Shown piece by piece: positions 24,515 to 33,229 of a DNA stretch of 64,000 bases (the first letter of the stretch is position 1; every line of letters starts with the position of its first letter). Below the pieces are notes generated by a model, which made no database searches, was not told where the DNA came from, and saw only the letters and a program-made list of their open reading frames with translations. This DNA comes from Xenorhabdus stockiae (lineage in GTDB: Bacteria; Pseudomonadota; Gammaproteobacteria; Enterobacterales; Enterobacteriaceae): the NCBI RefSeq assembly GCF_002632825.1, contig NZ_NJAJ01000014.1, positions 53,961 through 117,960 of the forward strand. The letters run 5' to 3'. The translations under genes and the position numbers were made by a program.

Positions 24515-27406
24515 TTAAAATTCCTCTCTGTCAGCAAAAGCACTGCGGGCGCGGGCACGTCGCTGTTGTTCGCGGCGATCCAGTTCACGGGCGACCGCCT
24601 GTGCGATATCCTGCGCCGATTGTGCCGGTGTGGGGTGAATATGAATTTCATAGGCCGGGCGATCACTGTGCTGGGTTGAATGGTTAACCGTAAGCCCGGC
24701 ATTCTGGTATTGCGTCGCCGGCAGGCTGTAAGGGTGCAGCGGTGCGGGTTGGGCACTGACGGTAGAAACGCCCATTGACAGCGCCGCCGCAGCCATACTG
24801 GCCAGTGCCGCAGTCTGTCGACGGCTGGTGACGCGCACCGGGCCGTTAATCAGTTCCGGGCCATGCTCCCCGACCAGCCCGAATTTACCGGCGGGGATAG
24901 CACCGCCCCGATCAAAGGCCCCGAAAAACCCGGCCATCGGGTTGGCATTGTTCGTGTTGTGATAGGCATCCAGCGCTTGTTTCACGTCCGGTTTGGCCGT
25001 CTGTGTTTTCATAAAATCCGGGGTGATGGCGTCTTTAAGCTCTGTCCCAAGATTGGCAATGCTCTGTTTCAGGGACTTCCATTTCTCTTTGATGCCGTTG
25101 ATGAGTTTTTCGATAATTTCCGTACCGAACTGCTTAAATTTTTCCGGCAGTTTCTTGGTGTCTTCAACAATTTCATTCCATTTGTCGGAAATCGTCTTTT
25201 TGATGCCGTCCCATTTGTTCCGGGTGTCCTGCTTGATTTCTTCCCACTTGCCGCTGATCTTTTGCTTGATGTTCTGCCATGCGGTGGAAACATACTCAGA
25301 GATATTATCCCAGAGTTGTTTAAACCACGGCCCCAGCTTGTCCCAGTTTTTCCAGATAAGATAAGCGCCCAGCGCAATCAGGCTGATAACCAGTAAGATG
25401 GGATTCATCAGCATCAGACGGCCCAGCCACATGATCCCCTTGCCCAGAAAGAGAAGACCACGACCCAATAATTTTAATCCGGCCAGACTCATCTTACCCA
25501 TCCACAACATGCCTTTGCCCAGCAATTTAGCCCCAGCCAGCCCCCGCTTACCCATCCACTGCATCCCTTTACCCAGCAATTTAATACCGGTCATTCCCTT
25601 CTGACTCATCCAGATCAATCCCTTACCCAGCTGGGAAGCGCCCTTGCGCAGCCGTCCCATAGAGCCGGCACCTTTGATACCCAACACGCTCAGGCCAAAT
25701 CTCACCATCACCAGTGGCCCCAACAAGGCTGCCAAAGCCAGAGTGATCGCGCCAAATAAGGTTAATATCACGCCTAACCCAATCCCAACCATCGTTAAGG
25801 TTTTGGTCAGCTCAGGGTTGGCTTTCATCCATTCCCCTGTTTTGCTGATAATACGGGTAATGCGTTTGGTAATTCCACGCAATGGGCTATCCACGCCGCC
25901 AAAGATTTGGATGCCGAGATCTTCCCATGCAGACGACAATGCTTTCAGGTCGCCGTCCAGATTGTTTGTCATAGTATCGGCGACTTTCTTCGCTTCACCT
26001 TGTGCGTTCTTCAGTTCTTTGGTGAGTTTTTGCAACTCCCCTGAACCCGCCTGATCGGCCAGAACGGATAAAGCCGAAAAAGCTTCTTCTCCGGCAATGG
26101 CCTTAAAGATACCCGCCCGTTCGGCATTCCCCATTTTGGCGGTTTTAGCATTCAGCTCAGTCAGAATATCCGGTAAAGCGCGCAGGTTACCCTTCGCATC
26201 TTTGGTTTGAATGCTTAATTTTTTCAGCGCCTTGGCGGCAGCGGTTGGCGGTTCGGCCAATCGCCCTAGAATAGATCTTAAGGCGGTGCCCGCCATACTG
26301 CCCTGAATCCCGGCATCCCCGAGTTTCCCTGTTGCCGCAGCGGCCGTTTCAATATCCACACCCAGACCAGCGGCGACGGGCGCCACATACTTCATAGTTT
26401 CGCCCAGCATCGTCAGGTTGGTATTCGAACGGGTAAACGCCCCGACCAGCACATCACTGACGCGGCCCATATCATCGGATTTCAGTTTAAAACCGGTCAG
26501 GATATTGGAGCCAATATCCGCTGTAGTAGCGAGGTCAGTATCGCCTGCCAGTGACATGGACAACGTACCGGGCATGGCTTTACGGATTTGATCGGGATTA
26601 AAACCGGCCATCGCATAAAAACTTTGCCCCTGTGCCACCTGATTGGCGGTGAACTGGGTCGATTTTCCTAATTCCCGTGCCTGCTCGCGCAGTTTCTTGA
26701 GTTCCGGTGAATTATTATCAAGGCGGGTGAGTGCCTGTACTTTCGACATACCGACTTCAAAATCATAGCCCGGCATCATCACGCGCTTGGCGCTATAGAG
26801 TGTCCCCACGCCAGCGGCGGTGGCGGCTGCACCTGTCGTCGCCACCTGATTACGCACGTCCTTCATTTTCTGGTAGCGGGATTTGGCCGCCGCCATGCGC
26901 TGTTCCTGCTGGCGCAGCCGTTCCAATTGCTGCTGCTGTCGCTCAAGTGCGCCGGTGGTGCGGCTGATATCCCCGTTAATACGCCGCTGGGCCTCCCCGA
27001 GCCGGTGAGTTGAGATACCACTCTCGCGCAGGGCATCACGCTGGCGTTGCAGGGACTGACTTAAGGACTGGGTTTTGTCTTTCAGTTTACTGGCAGCATT
27101 TTTAGCCTGCTGGAGTTGCCGGATCTGGGTTTGGGTCGGGTTGGCGGTGGCATTGAACGCCCGGCTTAACGCGGTCACCCGCTCGCTGGCGCGCTGGTAA
27201 GCCTGTTCGGCGTCGGCCAACTGACGTTTGGTCTTGCGAAAACCGTCAATCTTACCGGCCTGCTGGTTTAACTCGCGCAGTTGCTGGCGTGATTGCTTGA
27301 TAGTCTCCGCCAGCCGCTTGTTGGTTTCCTGCGCACTGCTAAAAGGCCGGGTCAGTTTGTCCACGGCATTTAACACGACTTGCAGGCGCAGATTACGATC
27401 ACTCAT
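24515..27406 (-). CDS. T: Tail tape measure protein gpT
   Basis: About 963 residues from MSDRNLRLQVVL at 27406, the start that aligns with P2 gpT (815). The E' frame ends a few bases inside it. The N-terminal 200 residues are coiled-coil and Gln/Arg-rich. The central part matches the phage tail tape measure family. Hydrophobic segments follow near residues 530-580. Then come about four 18-residue repeats of type GMxWMGKxGLAGxKLLGK (DNA about 25440-25632). A longer hydrophobic helix (NPILLVISLIALGAYLIW) comes next. It sets tail length and helps DNA entry. Confidence 0.93.
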   Translation of the reverse strand: MSDRNLRLQVVLNAVDKLTRPFSSAQETNKRLAETIKQSRQQLRELNQQAGKIDGFRKTKRQLADAEQAYQRASERVTALSRAFNATANPTQTQIRQLQQAKNAASKLKDKTQSLSQSLQRQRDALRESGISTHRLGEAQRRINGDISRTTGALERQQQQLERLRQQEQRMAAAKSRYQKMKDVRNQVATTGAAATAAGVGTLYSAKRVMMPGYDFEVGMSKVQALTRLDNNSPELKKLREQARELGKSTQFTANQVAQGQSFYAMAGFNPDQIRKAMPGTLSMSLAGDTDLATTADIGSNILTGFKLKSDDMGRVSDVLVGAFTRSNTNLTMLGETMKYVAPVAAGLGVDIETAAAATGKLGDAGIQGSMAGTALRSILGRLAEPPTAAAKALKKLSIQTKDAKGNLRALPDILTELNAKTAKMGNAERAGIFKAIAGEEAFSALSVLADQAGSGELQKLTKELKNAQGEAKKVADTMTNNLDGDLKALSSAWEDLGIQIFGGVDSPLRGITKRITRIISKTGEWMKANPELTKTLTMVGIGLGVILTLFGAITLALAALLGPLVMVRFGLSVLGIKGAGSMGRLRKGASQLGKGLIWMSQKGMTGIKLLGKGMQWMGKRGLAGAKLLGKGMLWMGKMSLAGLKLLGRGLLFLGKGIMWLGRLMLMNPILLVISLIALGAYLIWKNWDKLGPWFKQLWDNISEYVSTAWQNIKQKISGKWEEIKQDTRNKWDGIKKTISDKWNEIVEDTKKLPEKFKQFGTEIIEKLINGIKEKWKSLKQSIANLGTELKDAITPDFMKTQTAKPDVKQALDAYHNTNNANPMAGFFGAFDRGGAIPAGKFGLVGEHGPELINGPVRVTSRRQTAALASMAAAALSMGVSTVSAQPAPLHPYSLPATQYQNAGLTVNHSTQHSDRPAYEIHIHPTPAQSAQDIAQAVARELDRREQQRRARARSAFADREEF

Positions 27407-27847
27407 CGGCACCACTCCGTTTGATGGCCCGGTAACGCCATTCTAATAATTCCGGCAGGGACATGTCGGCGGTCACGGCGGGCGACCAGTGAAAGACGGT
27501 GGCGATATCCGCCACCAGTTCGTCCGGGGTTAAGCTGTCTGGAAATCGGACTTCACCGACTTCGGCAACAAAAAATTGACCACCTCGACACTCAGGTTAA
27601 TCAGGTCGCCCGGGGCCATCAGCAGCAGATCATTTTTGGTCAGCGCCGGTGCAGTGACACGGGGCAAGACCAGCATCATGGAATCGACGTCCATTTCCAT
27701 CAGCGCCTGCAAACGCACGCCGCGCAGGGCCCCGCTGGTCGGCTTGCGGATAATGATATCGGTGATCGTGGTCGTGCCACGGGCAATCGGCTCTTCCAAT
27801 GTCACGGTGGCTTGTTCAGTCTGCGGTAAGGTCGTTTGTTCAGTCAT
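27399..27847 (-). CDS. E': gpE+E' frameshift product (tail assembly chaperone)
   Basis: In gene E the heptamer T TTT TTG (minus strand, 27575-27569) allows a -1 slip, the same slippery sequence class used by P2. After slipping, the frame stays open for about 57 more codons and ends at TGA 27399-27401, inside the start of T. The extension contains FHWSPAVTADMSLPELLEW and AIKRSGADE, the typical GpE/E' tail. The fused product is about 149 residues (P2: 142). E and E+E' together chaperone the tape measure. Confidence 0.85.
27530..27847 (-). CDS. E: Phage tail protein gpE
   Basis: The 105-residue zero-frame product matches P2 gpE (91), with TDIIIRKPTSGALRGVRLQ and PALTKNDLLLMAPGDLINLS. It is a tail assembly chaperone working with the frameshifted E+E' form. 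It lies 26 nt after FII. The ribosome site is in the AAGGAA just upstream. Confidence 0.92.
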   Translation of the reverse strand: MTEQTTLPQTEQATVTLEEPIARGTTTITDIIIRKPTSGALRGVRLQALMEMDVDSMMLVLPRVTAPALTKNDLLLMAPGDLINLSVEVVNFLLPKSVKSDFQTA

Positions 27848-27873
27848 GATTCAGATTCCTTAGGGGTGAGGGA

Positions 27874-28389
27874 TTACAGGCCAATCGCCCGGCGGTGGGC
27901 TTCCAGACGGTCGACGCCGCCGACGATTTCCACCATGTTGATGGTGTCGATTTCAATCAGGACGTCGCCGTCCATCGTCAGTTTAAAATAGGTATTTTTG
28001 GCGCTGACTTTGGTCTGGGTGTTGTCGCCCTGTTTGTAGTTGCCGGGATCAAACTCCGAGAAGCGCCCGCGCATGACGACTTCCACGGCGATCACCTCGC
28101 CGGTGTCGTCACGCTGAAACGAGCCGTTAAAGCGCAGCATGACGCCGTCGGCTTTGGCGATACCCCACTGTTTGTACAGCTGGGCTTCCACCCCGCCGAG
28201 CGTAAATTCGGCATCCAGTGCGCCATCATCCAGACCGAGATCGACATGGGCTGCACCGTTCATGCCGCCGCCGCGATAGGCTTCGAGCTTGCGGCTCAGT
28301 TTCGGCAGGGTCAGTTCTTCCACCATGCCCTGATAGTTGTTGCCGTCGTTAAACAGGTTTAAGTATTTCAGTTTGCGTGGGAATGCCAT
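27874..28389 (-). CDS. FII: Major tail tube protein gpFII
   Basis: The 171-residue protein has the same length as P2 FII (172). It starts MAFPRKLKYLNLFNDG and contains RAYRGGGMNGA-type and FDPGNYKQGDNT segments of the tube family. It forms the rigid inner tube. Ten nt separate it from FI. Confidence 0.94.
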   Translation of the reverse strand: MAFPRKLKYLNLFNDGNNYQGMVEELTLPKLSRKLEAYRGGGMNGAAHVDLGLDDGALDAEFTLGGVEAQLYKQWGIAKADGVMLRFNGSFQRDDTGEVIAVEVVMRGRFSEFDPGNYKQGDNTQTKVSAKNTYFKLTMDGDVLIEIDTINMVEIVGGVDRLEAHRRAIGL

Positions 28390-28399
28390 GTGTTGTCCC

Positions 28400-29578
28400 T
28401 TAGCTGTTGACGCTGTTGGCGAAATTCATCAGATACTGGTCGGTGATGCGCTGGCGCAGCAGCAGGTTTTCCAATGGCGGCACCGGCGTATAGTCATAAT
28501 CGAGATAGAGCTTGCCCGCTTTCAGGGTGTCCTTGTCGTTGACGCTGGCGTCATACCAGCATTGCCCGTCAATCAGGTAACCGTTGGCTTTCAGCTCGCG
28601 CAGCTTGGCATTGATGCCTTCGATAATGTCACGCACCAGTGAGGGGGTAAGCGGTTTATCAATCGCCCACATATGGGCCTCGGCCATCGTGTCGGCCAGT
28701 ATCTGTGCGGTGCGGGTGTAGCTTTCAAACTGGAACAGCTTGTCGTCTGAACAGGTACGCGACCCCCAGAAACGAAAGCCGTCTTTGCGGATCAGGGTGG
28801 TGACATCGTTCTGGTTCAGCAGGTTGGCATCGGTGGCCACATCCTGCAAATCCCAGAACACGTCAGCGGACAGACCGGTGACGCCATTCACGCCAACGTT
28901 GGACAGGGTTTTATGCCAGCCGCTCTCTTCGTCAATCTTGGCGCGCAGCCCCACCGCACGGGCAGTGGCATACGCCGTGGCGGTACGCTTGGCAACCGTA
29001 TCCCAGCTTAAGAAATCCGGCCATATCAGCATCAGTTCACGCTGGCCAAAGTTTTTGCGGTAGTCCATCACCTGTGAAATCGTTTTACAGCCATACGCGC
29101 TGACATACGCCATCGCGCGCAGTTGCTGGGCAATGCCGGCCAGTTTCTGTGCCACCGGCAGGGTATCGTGGCCGGGCACGGCCAGAATGCGCGGTTTCAC
29201 TCCAAGCTGACTTTGCGCCGCTAACAGCGCCTGCATGCCGGTTTTTTTGCCCTCCGCAGTCACGCCGCCAATGATATTCGTGGTGGTCTCGGCTTCGGTT
29301 TTACCCTGCGCCACACGCACGACGACGGTCACGGGTTTCGCCTGCTCGGCAATCGCCCGCAACGCATGGGCCAGCGTGCCGGTTTCCCCCGCTTTGCCGC
29401 TGGCAGTCAGCACATCGGTCAGCAAGACCGGGGTATTTAAGGGAAAAGTGTTGGGGTCAGCATCGTCGGCGGTGGCCACTAAGCCGATAATCGCGGTACT
29501 GACAGTGGTAATGGTGCGGGTGCCTTCGTTGATTTCCTGCACACGCACGCCATGGTGATAGTCCTGGGCCATAGCCAA
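28400..29578 (-). CDS. FI: Major tail sheath protein gpFI
   Basis: The 392-residue contractile sheath subunit matches P2 FI (396) from MAMAQDYHHGVRVQEINEGTR to the C-terminal RITDQYLMNFANSVNS. It has FRFWGSRTCSDD and the central SADVFWDLQDVATDANLLN. It is the first gene of the F operon. A near-consensus Ogr dyad lies about 75 nt upstream. Confidence 0.95.
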   Translation of the reverse strand: MAMAQDYHHGVRVQEINEGTRTITTVSTAIIGLVATADDADPNTFPLNTPVLLTDVLTASGKAGETGTLAHALRAIAEQAKPVTVVVRVAQGKTEAETTTNIIGGVTAEGKKTGMQALLAAQSQLGVKPRILAVPGHDTLPVAQKLAGIAQQLRAMAYVSAYGCKTISQVMDYRKNFGQRELMLIWPDFLSWDTVAKRTATAYATARAVGLRAKIDEESGWHKTLSNVGVNGVTGLSADVFWDLQDVATDANLLNQNDVTTLIRKDGFRFWGSRTCSDDKLFQFESYTRTAQILADTMAEAHMWAIDKPLTPSLVRDIIEGINAKLRELKANGYLIDGQCWYDASVNDKDTLKAGKLYLDYDYTPVPPLENLLLRQRITDQYLMNFANSVNS

Positions 29579-29643
29579 TTACTCCGGTAAAAGGGATAGC
29601 GCTATGGTGGTCGGTGTGACAATAAAATGCCCGTGATGGGGGT

Positions 29644-29661
29644 AGTGTGGGGGCTGGTACA
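29644..29661 (-). promoter_or_regulatory. Putative Ogr-activated late promoter site for FI
   Basis: The minus strand has TTGTACC followed by a C-rich centre and a partial right arm, i.e. TGT-N12-ACT on the minus strand, one base off TGT-N12-ACA. Its centre is about 74 nt upstream of the FI start. With the P2 rule of a dyad centred near -55, transcription would begin about 19 nt before FI. Confidence 0.45.
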
Positions 29662-29765
29662 ACGGGAAGAAGACCCAACCAGTAAGAGAAATTCCGACGG
29701 GTGAATCAGGACGCTGTATTACTCACTGCTAAGGTATGGCGCAATCGCCTTGTTTGATGCGATGA

Positions 29766-29790
29766 AAAGGCTGCGCCTGAGCGCAACCTT
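29766..29790 (-). terminator. Terminator of the Tad2-like moron
   Basis: On the minus strand AAGGTTGCGC-TCAG-GCGCAGCCTT is followed by TTC. It lies 15 nt after the stop of the 273-residue gene and separates it from the FI promoter. Confidence 0.65.
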
Positions 29791-29804
29791 AAGGTAGCGC
29801 GCGA

Positions 29805-30626
29805 TTAATTCCACGCGCAGGAATAACGTTTAGTCTGGTCAACCTGTTTCAGTAGCGCACTGAATTTTTGAGCTTCTGCCCGCAGTGCAGCGTCCACGTT
29901 ATAAACATATTTGAAACGATAGCCATCCTGAATTGAGCTGACTTCGGGGACACCCAAGTGATAGGTGACGCCTTCCACCGTGATACTCAGGGCTTTTTTA
30001 AATAACTCACCCACCTTATCAGCACTGTCAGAATCGCTCACTATAGACGGCGCATCTTTGACATACCAATACAATGCCAGCGACGATTGGTTATCTTTAG
30101 GCTCTTCCCACATGATATTCATTATCTTGTCAATCACAGTGGTATTTTGAGCGACTGATAAGGATCCCAGTGTCACAGGGATAGTTGGATACCCCATCAT
30201 TGTATCTGTATATCCATAAAAATGAGGATATTGAGGCACAGATGCTATTGTGAACGTACCTGACGTCAGGTCAAACACCAGCCTATTATCGCCTGTTTCG
30301 GGAACGCTTTCCACTTGCACCCAGTCACAAGCCAGCAAATCTTCCTGTACCGCCTGCCACGGTGCCCAGTTACCGTGTTGATTGCGTTTATCAATATGGG
30401 ATAAATAATCGAACTGACCGTCAGTATCCGTTTTACGGGGTACAAAATTCAGTTGTTCTTTTTCTGCCCAGTCACGACGACGCACGTTCTTGCCCTGTTT
30501 CAATTGAACCAATGCCCACCAGAACGACCCCACCGGCGCAATAATCTGCTCCACCTGATAATCGTTAGGGTTCATCTGACATTCATGCTCAGGATTGGTA
30601 TTTACGGTTTTCATCTCTTCAGCCAT
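29805..30626 (-). CDS. Tad2-like (DUF2829) N-terminal domain fused to an unknown C-terminal domain
   Basis: The protein has 273 residues. Residues about 33-101 match the DUF2829/Thoeris anti-defence 2 pattern: FWWALVQLKQGKNVRRRDW, then APWQAVQEDLLACDWVQV. Tad2 proteins sequester the cyclic ADP-ribose isomer made by Thoeris (established for the family). Binding has not been shown here. The remaining 170 residues, including GYPTIPVTLGSLSV and EGVTYHLGVPEV, are not recognised. The gene has its own terminator and possible promoter and is inserted between the fibre-assembly gene and FI, so it looks like a moron. AAGGA lies nine nt before ATG 30626. Confidence 0.7.
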   Translation of the reverse strand: MAEEMKTVNTNPEHECQMNPNDYQVEQIIAPVGSFWWALVQLKQGKNVRRRDWAEKEQLNFVPRKTDTDGQFDYLSHIDKRNQHGNWAPWQAVQEDLLACDWVQVESVPETGDNRLVFDLTSGTFTIASVPQYPHFYGYTDTMMGYPTIPVTLGSLSVAQNTTVIDKIMNIMWEEPKDNQSSLALYWYVKDAPSIVSDSDSADKVGELFKKALSITVEGVTYHLGVPEVSSIQDGYRFKYVYNVDAALRAEAQKFSALLKQVDQTKRYSCAWN

Positions 30627-30699
30627 TTACTTTTTTCCTTACTATTCATTACGCAGGTGGGCAGTGAATGAAGCGTTGACCTCCCCACTGCCTACCTGT

Positions 30700-30727
30700 T
30701 ATCTATCAGCCAGAAGAGCATAATCAA
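30700..30727 (-). promoter_or_regulatory. Possible promoter of the Tad2-like gene
   Basis: On the minus strand TTGATT (30727-30722) and TAGATA (30705-30700) are separated by 16 nt and lie about 75 nt upstream of the start codon. Both hexamers deviate from consensus. Confidence 0.35.
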
Positions 30728-30800
30728 TCGGCGTGAATATTTTAATTGATGACCGTTGTCTACTTTGCCATACAGGGAAAGACAAGATTTAACGCGATAA

Positions 30801-31253
30801 TTATTCTGGTGGTTTAGGCCAGTCAATATCAGGTGCGGCTGAACAATCCACCCGGTTGAGCAGCACACGGTATTTACGCCATGTGATTAATGCAGATTTC
30901 TCGGCTTTCGTGGCGATATCTAAATCAACCGCATCCTGACAGATATCAATGTGTTCTGCGGCCGCTCTCAGTAATTGCCGTTTTTCAGATTCCGCCTGTT
31001 GCTGTAATTCATTGGGAGTTGGCGGCGGTAACTCCATCAAGGTAGGCAGGCCATCCGCCCCTGCCACTATCCGCTTACCGGCTGACTGGCCGGCAAACAT
31101 TTTTTTGTACAATTCATCGGTGATCGGTTTCACGTCGTCCGGATAAGCACCCTGTTCATCATACGGCCGGTAAACAAAACCATTTTCAGCGGCACTATAA
31201 AACCAGTCATTATCGAATTTTCGTTTTGTTTTAGTATGTTGAATATTTTTCAT
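30801..31253 (-). CDS. Tail fibre assembly protein
   Basis: A 150-residue protein of the Tfa (P2 gpG) family. The N-terminus has FYSAAENGFVYRPYDEQGAYP. The C-terminal WRKYRVLLNRVDCSAAPDIDWP is the classic Tfa ending. The start at 31253 has a strong GGAGG five nt upstream. It follows the fibre gene with a two-nt gap. It chaperones trimerisation or attachment of the fibre. Confidence 0.92.
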   Translation of the reverse strand: MKNIQHTKTKRKFDNDWFYSAAENGFVYRPYDEQGAYPDDVKPITDELYKKMFAGQSAGKRIVAGADGLPTLMELPPPTPNELQQQAESEKRQLLRAAAEHIDICQDAVDLDIATKAEKSALITWRKYRVLLNRVDCSAAPDIDWPKPPE

Positions 31254-31255
31254 TG

Positions 31256-33229
31256 TTACCTCCCAATTGCCAGCCATGCCACCGGAAAACCGTTAACCAG
31301 GCCATCTTCTCGTTTTGTCGCGGCATAAAACTCCGAATTATTCACCGGATAGCCAAACGCGTTATCGATACGTGCCCCCTGTGAAGTTGAATTAGTGACT
31401 AATACCACAAAGCAAGCTTCGGAAAACATGTGGGGGAAATTGAAGTTTCTGTTACTTTCCGATTCAGCCCCCCACTGTATAATCAGTCCTGTCGACTCAT
31501 CTTTAAACCAGCCTTTACCACTAAAGACCCCAGAATTCTTTCGGGCAAACGAGGCGTTCAACCAGTGACTGAGCCAGCCACCCCATGTGGCACCACGAAT
31601 ATCTCCCCATGGAGTCAGTAACGCATTCTGTGATTCATCGCCTGCAATAAACCCTCCATCAGCAGTCATTTGTCCCTTTGCCGAAACATTCTTCAGAATG
31701 GAAAGATTGCCCTGAGACGCAATATCACCATTGCGGGTATTGAAATAAATGGAGGTGACATCATTGGGATTATTGTATGTCGATTTAAAGCCCACGCCGT
31801 ACCATGAACGAATTTCTATATTGTTGCCCTCAAAACTCGCCGCATCACGGTTGCCGTCATAAACGCCACCACTCCCCATCGTCAGTGCGGGGGTCGTTAA
31901 TTGCCCAACGGTGACCGCGCCACTGACTGTCCCACCCGTCCGTTTATCCAGCGCGTTAGCTGCCAGTTCTACGGTTTTTGTCAACCCAAGATGATTAACA
32001 AACTCGGGTTTATTGGGAATATCCGCCCCGTTCTGCGCTTTTTCGAGCCGGTTATTGACGTTGGTATTGACCTCGGCAATCCTGTCATTCAACCAATGAC
32101 TGAGCCAGCCACCCCATGTGGCACCACGAAGATCCCCCCATGGAGTCAGTAACGCATTCTGTGCTTCAGTCCCTACAATAACCCCTTCATCAGCACTCAT
32201 TTTTCCCTTTGTTGAAACATTCTTCAGAATGGAAAGATTGCCCTGAGACGCAATATCACCATTGCGGGTATTGAAATAAATGGCGGTGACATCATTGGGA
32301 TTATTGTGTGTCGATTTAAAGCCCACGCCGTACCATGAACGAATTTCTATGTTGTTGCCCTCAAAACTCGCCGCATCCTGGTTGCCGTCATAAACGCCAC
32401 CACTCCCTATCGTCAGTGAGGGGGTAATTAATTGCCCAACGGTGACCGAGCCACTGACTGTCCCGCCCGTCCGTTTATCCAGCGCGTTAGCCGCCAGTTC
32501 TACGGTTCCCCGTAATCCGAGATGATTGATAAAAATGTTTTTATCTGGAATATCCGCGCCGTTCTTTTCTTTTTCGAGACGACCATTGGCGTTATTATTT
32601 ACCGCAGTTGCCCATTCATACGCTGTTTTTACCGCTTTCGGCGTTGCCGCCTGCGCTTCGCTGTTGCTGTCGGTGGCATTATTCAGAACAACAAACCCTT
32701 TTTCTTTCAATGTCGCATCAGGATGCCGGCGGCTTTTTTCATGTTCGCTGATGGCCTTCGCCACCACCGTATCCGCATACTCACGGGTTGCCAGCACCAC
32801 CGACGGGTCAATTTTCAGCGTCACTGCGTTAGTGTGACTGACAATCAGCACCATGCGAATGGTCTGGGTGCGCCCGGAGCCTTCCTGTAACTGCGGTTTG
32901 TAGGTTTCGGCGCAGTTGCCGACGGCAATCAATACCCCGTCCTTATCAAACAGACCAATTTCCCGTATCCACCAACCGCCTTCGCTTTCCGGGATAACCT
33001 GTTCAGCGATAATCTGATGGGTGTTTTTCGGGTCAACACTGAGCACATTAATGGCCGCCCGGCGTTTTTCACTGACCAGCTTTTGCTGGTTGGTATCCGG
33101 CGTAGGTAAACTGCCGCCGCCATCGCCCACGGCCATATGCGTGATTTCAATTTTCGTGCCCAGTGCCGCGGCATTGGCCAGCCGGTCAGCCCCGAGTTTT
33201 GTTAACAAAGCAAAGTATTTGGTACTCAT
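31256..33229 (-). CDS. H: Tail fibre protein gpH with an internal duplication
   Basis: The 657-residue fibre has the P2-family N-terminus (STKYFALLTKLGADRLANAAALG) that joins it to the baseplate. The shaft contains two near-identical blocks of 177 residues. Both carry NGADIP, VELAANALDKRTGGTVSG, IEIRSWYGVGFKST and GGWLSHWLN. The C-terminus (GLIIQWG ... AWLAIGR) is of the receptor-binding type seen in Mu/lambdoid fibres. It determines host range. It overlaps gpI by four nt. Confidence 0.93.
   Translation of the reverse strand: MSTKYFALLTKLGADRLANAAALGTKIEITHMAVGDGGGSLPTPDTNQQKLVSEKRRAAINVLSVDPKNTHQIIAEQVIPESEGGWWIREIGLFDKDGVLIAVGNCAETYKPQLQEGSGRTQTIRMVLIVSHTNAVTLKIDPSVVLATREYADTVVAKAISEHEKSRRHPDATLKEKGFVVLNNATDSNSEAQAATPKAVKTAYEWATAVNNNANGRLEKEKNGADIPDKNIFINHLGLRGTVELAANALDKRTGGTVSGSVTVGQLITPSLTIGSGGVYDGNQDAASFEGNNIEIRSWYGVGFKSTHNNPNDVTAIYFNTRNGDIASQGNLSILKNVSTKGKMSADEGVIVGTEAQNALLTPWGDLRGATWGGWLSHWLNDRIAEVNTNVNNRLEKAQNGADIPNKPEFVNHLGLTKTVELAANALDKRTGGTVSGAVTVGQLTTPALTMGSGGVYDGNRDAASFEGNNIEIRSWYGVGFKSTYNNPNDVTSIYFNTRNGDIASQGNLSILKNVSAKGQMTADGGFIAGDESQNALLTPWGDIRGATWGGWLSHWLNASFARKNSGVFSGKGWFKDESTGLIIQWGAESESNRNFNFPHMFSEACFVVLVTNSTSQGARIDNAFGYPVNNSEFYAATKREDGLVNGFPVAWLAIGR
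31551..32591. repeat. Two 531-bp tandem direct repeats within the tail fibre gene
   Basis: DNA at about 31551-32060 recurs at about 32082-32591 with an offset of 531 bp (for example the shared TGAGCCAGCCACCCCATGTG at 31570 and 32101). The copies differ at scattered bases and most strongly where the loop residues differ. 531 is a multiple of three, so the frame is kept. Confidence 0.85.

Noticed and set aside
31551..32591. CRISPR-like repeats
   Set aside because: The repeats are two long coding blocks in one fibre gene with no short spacers. No CRISPR array was seen in the window.
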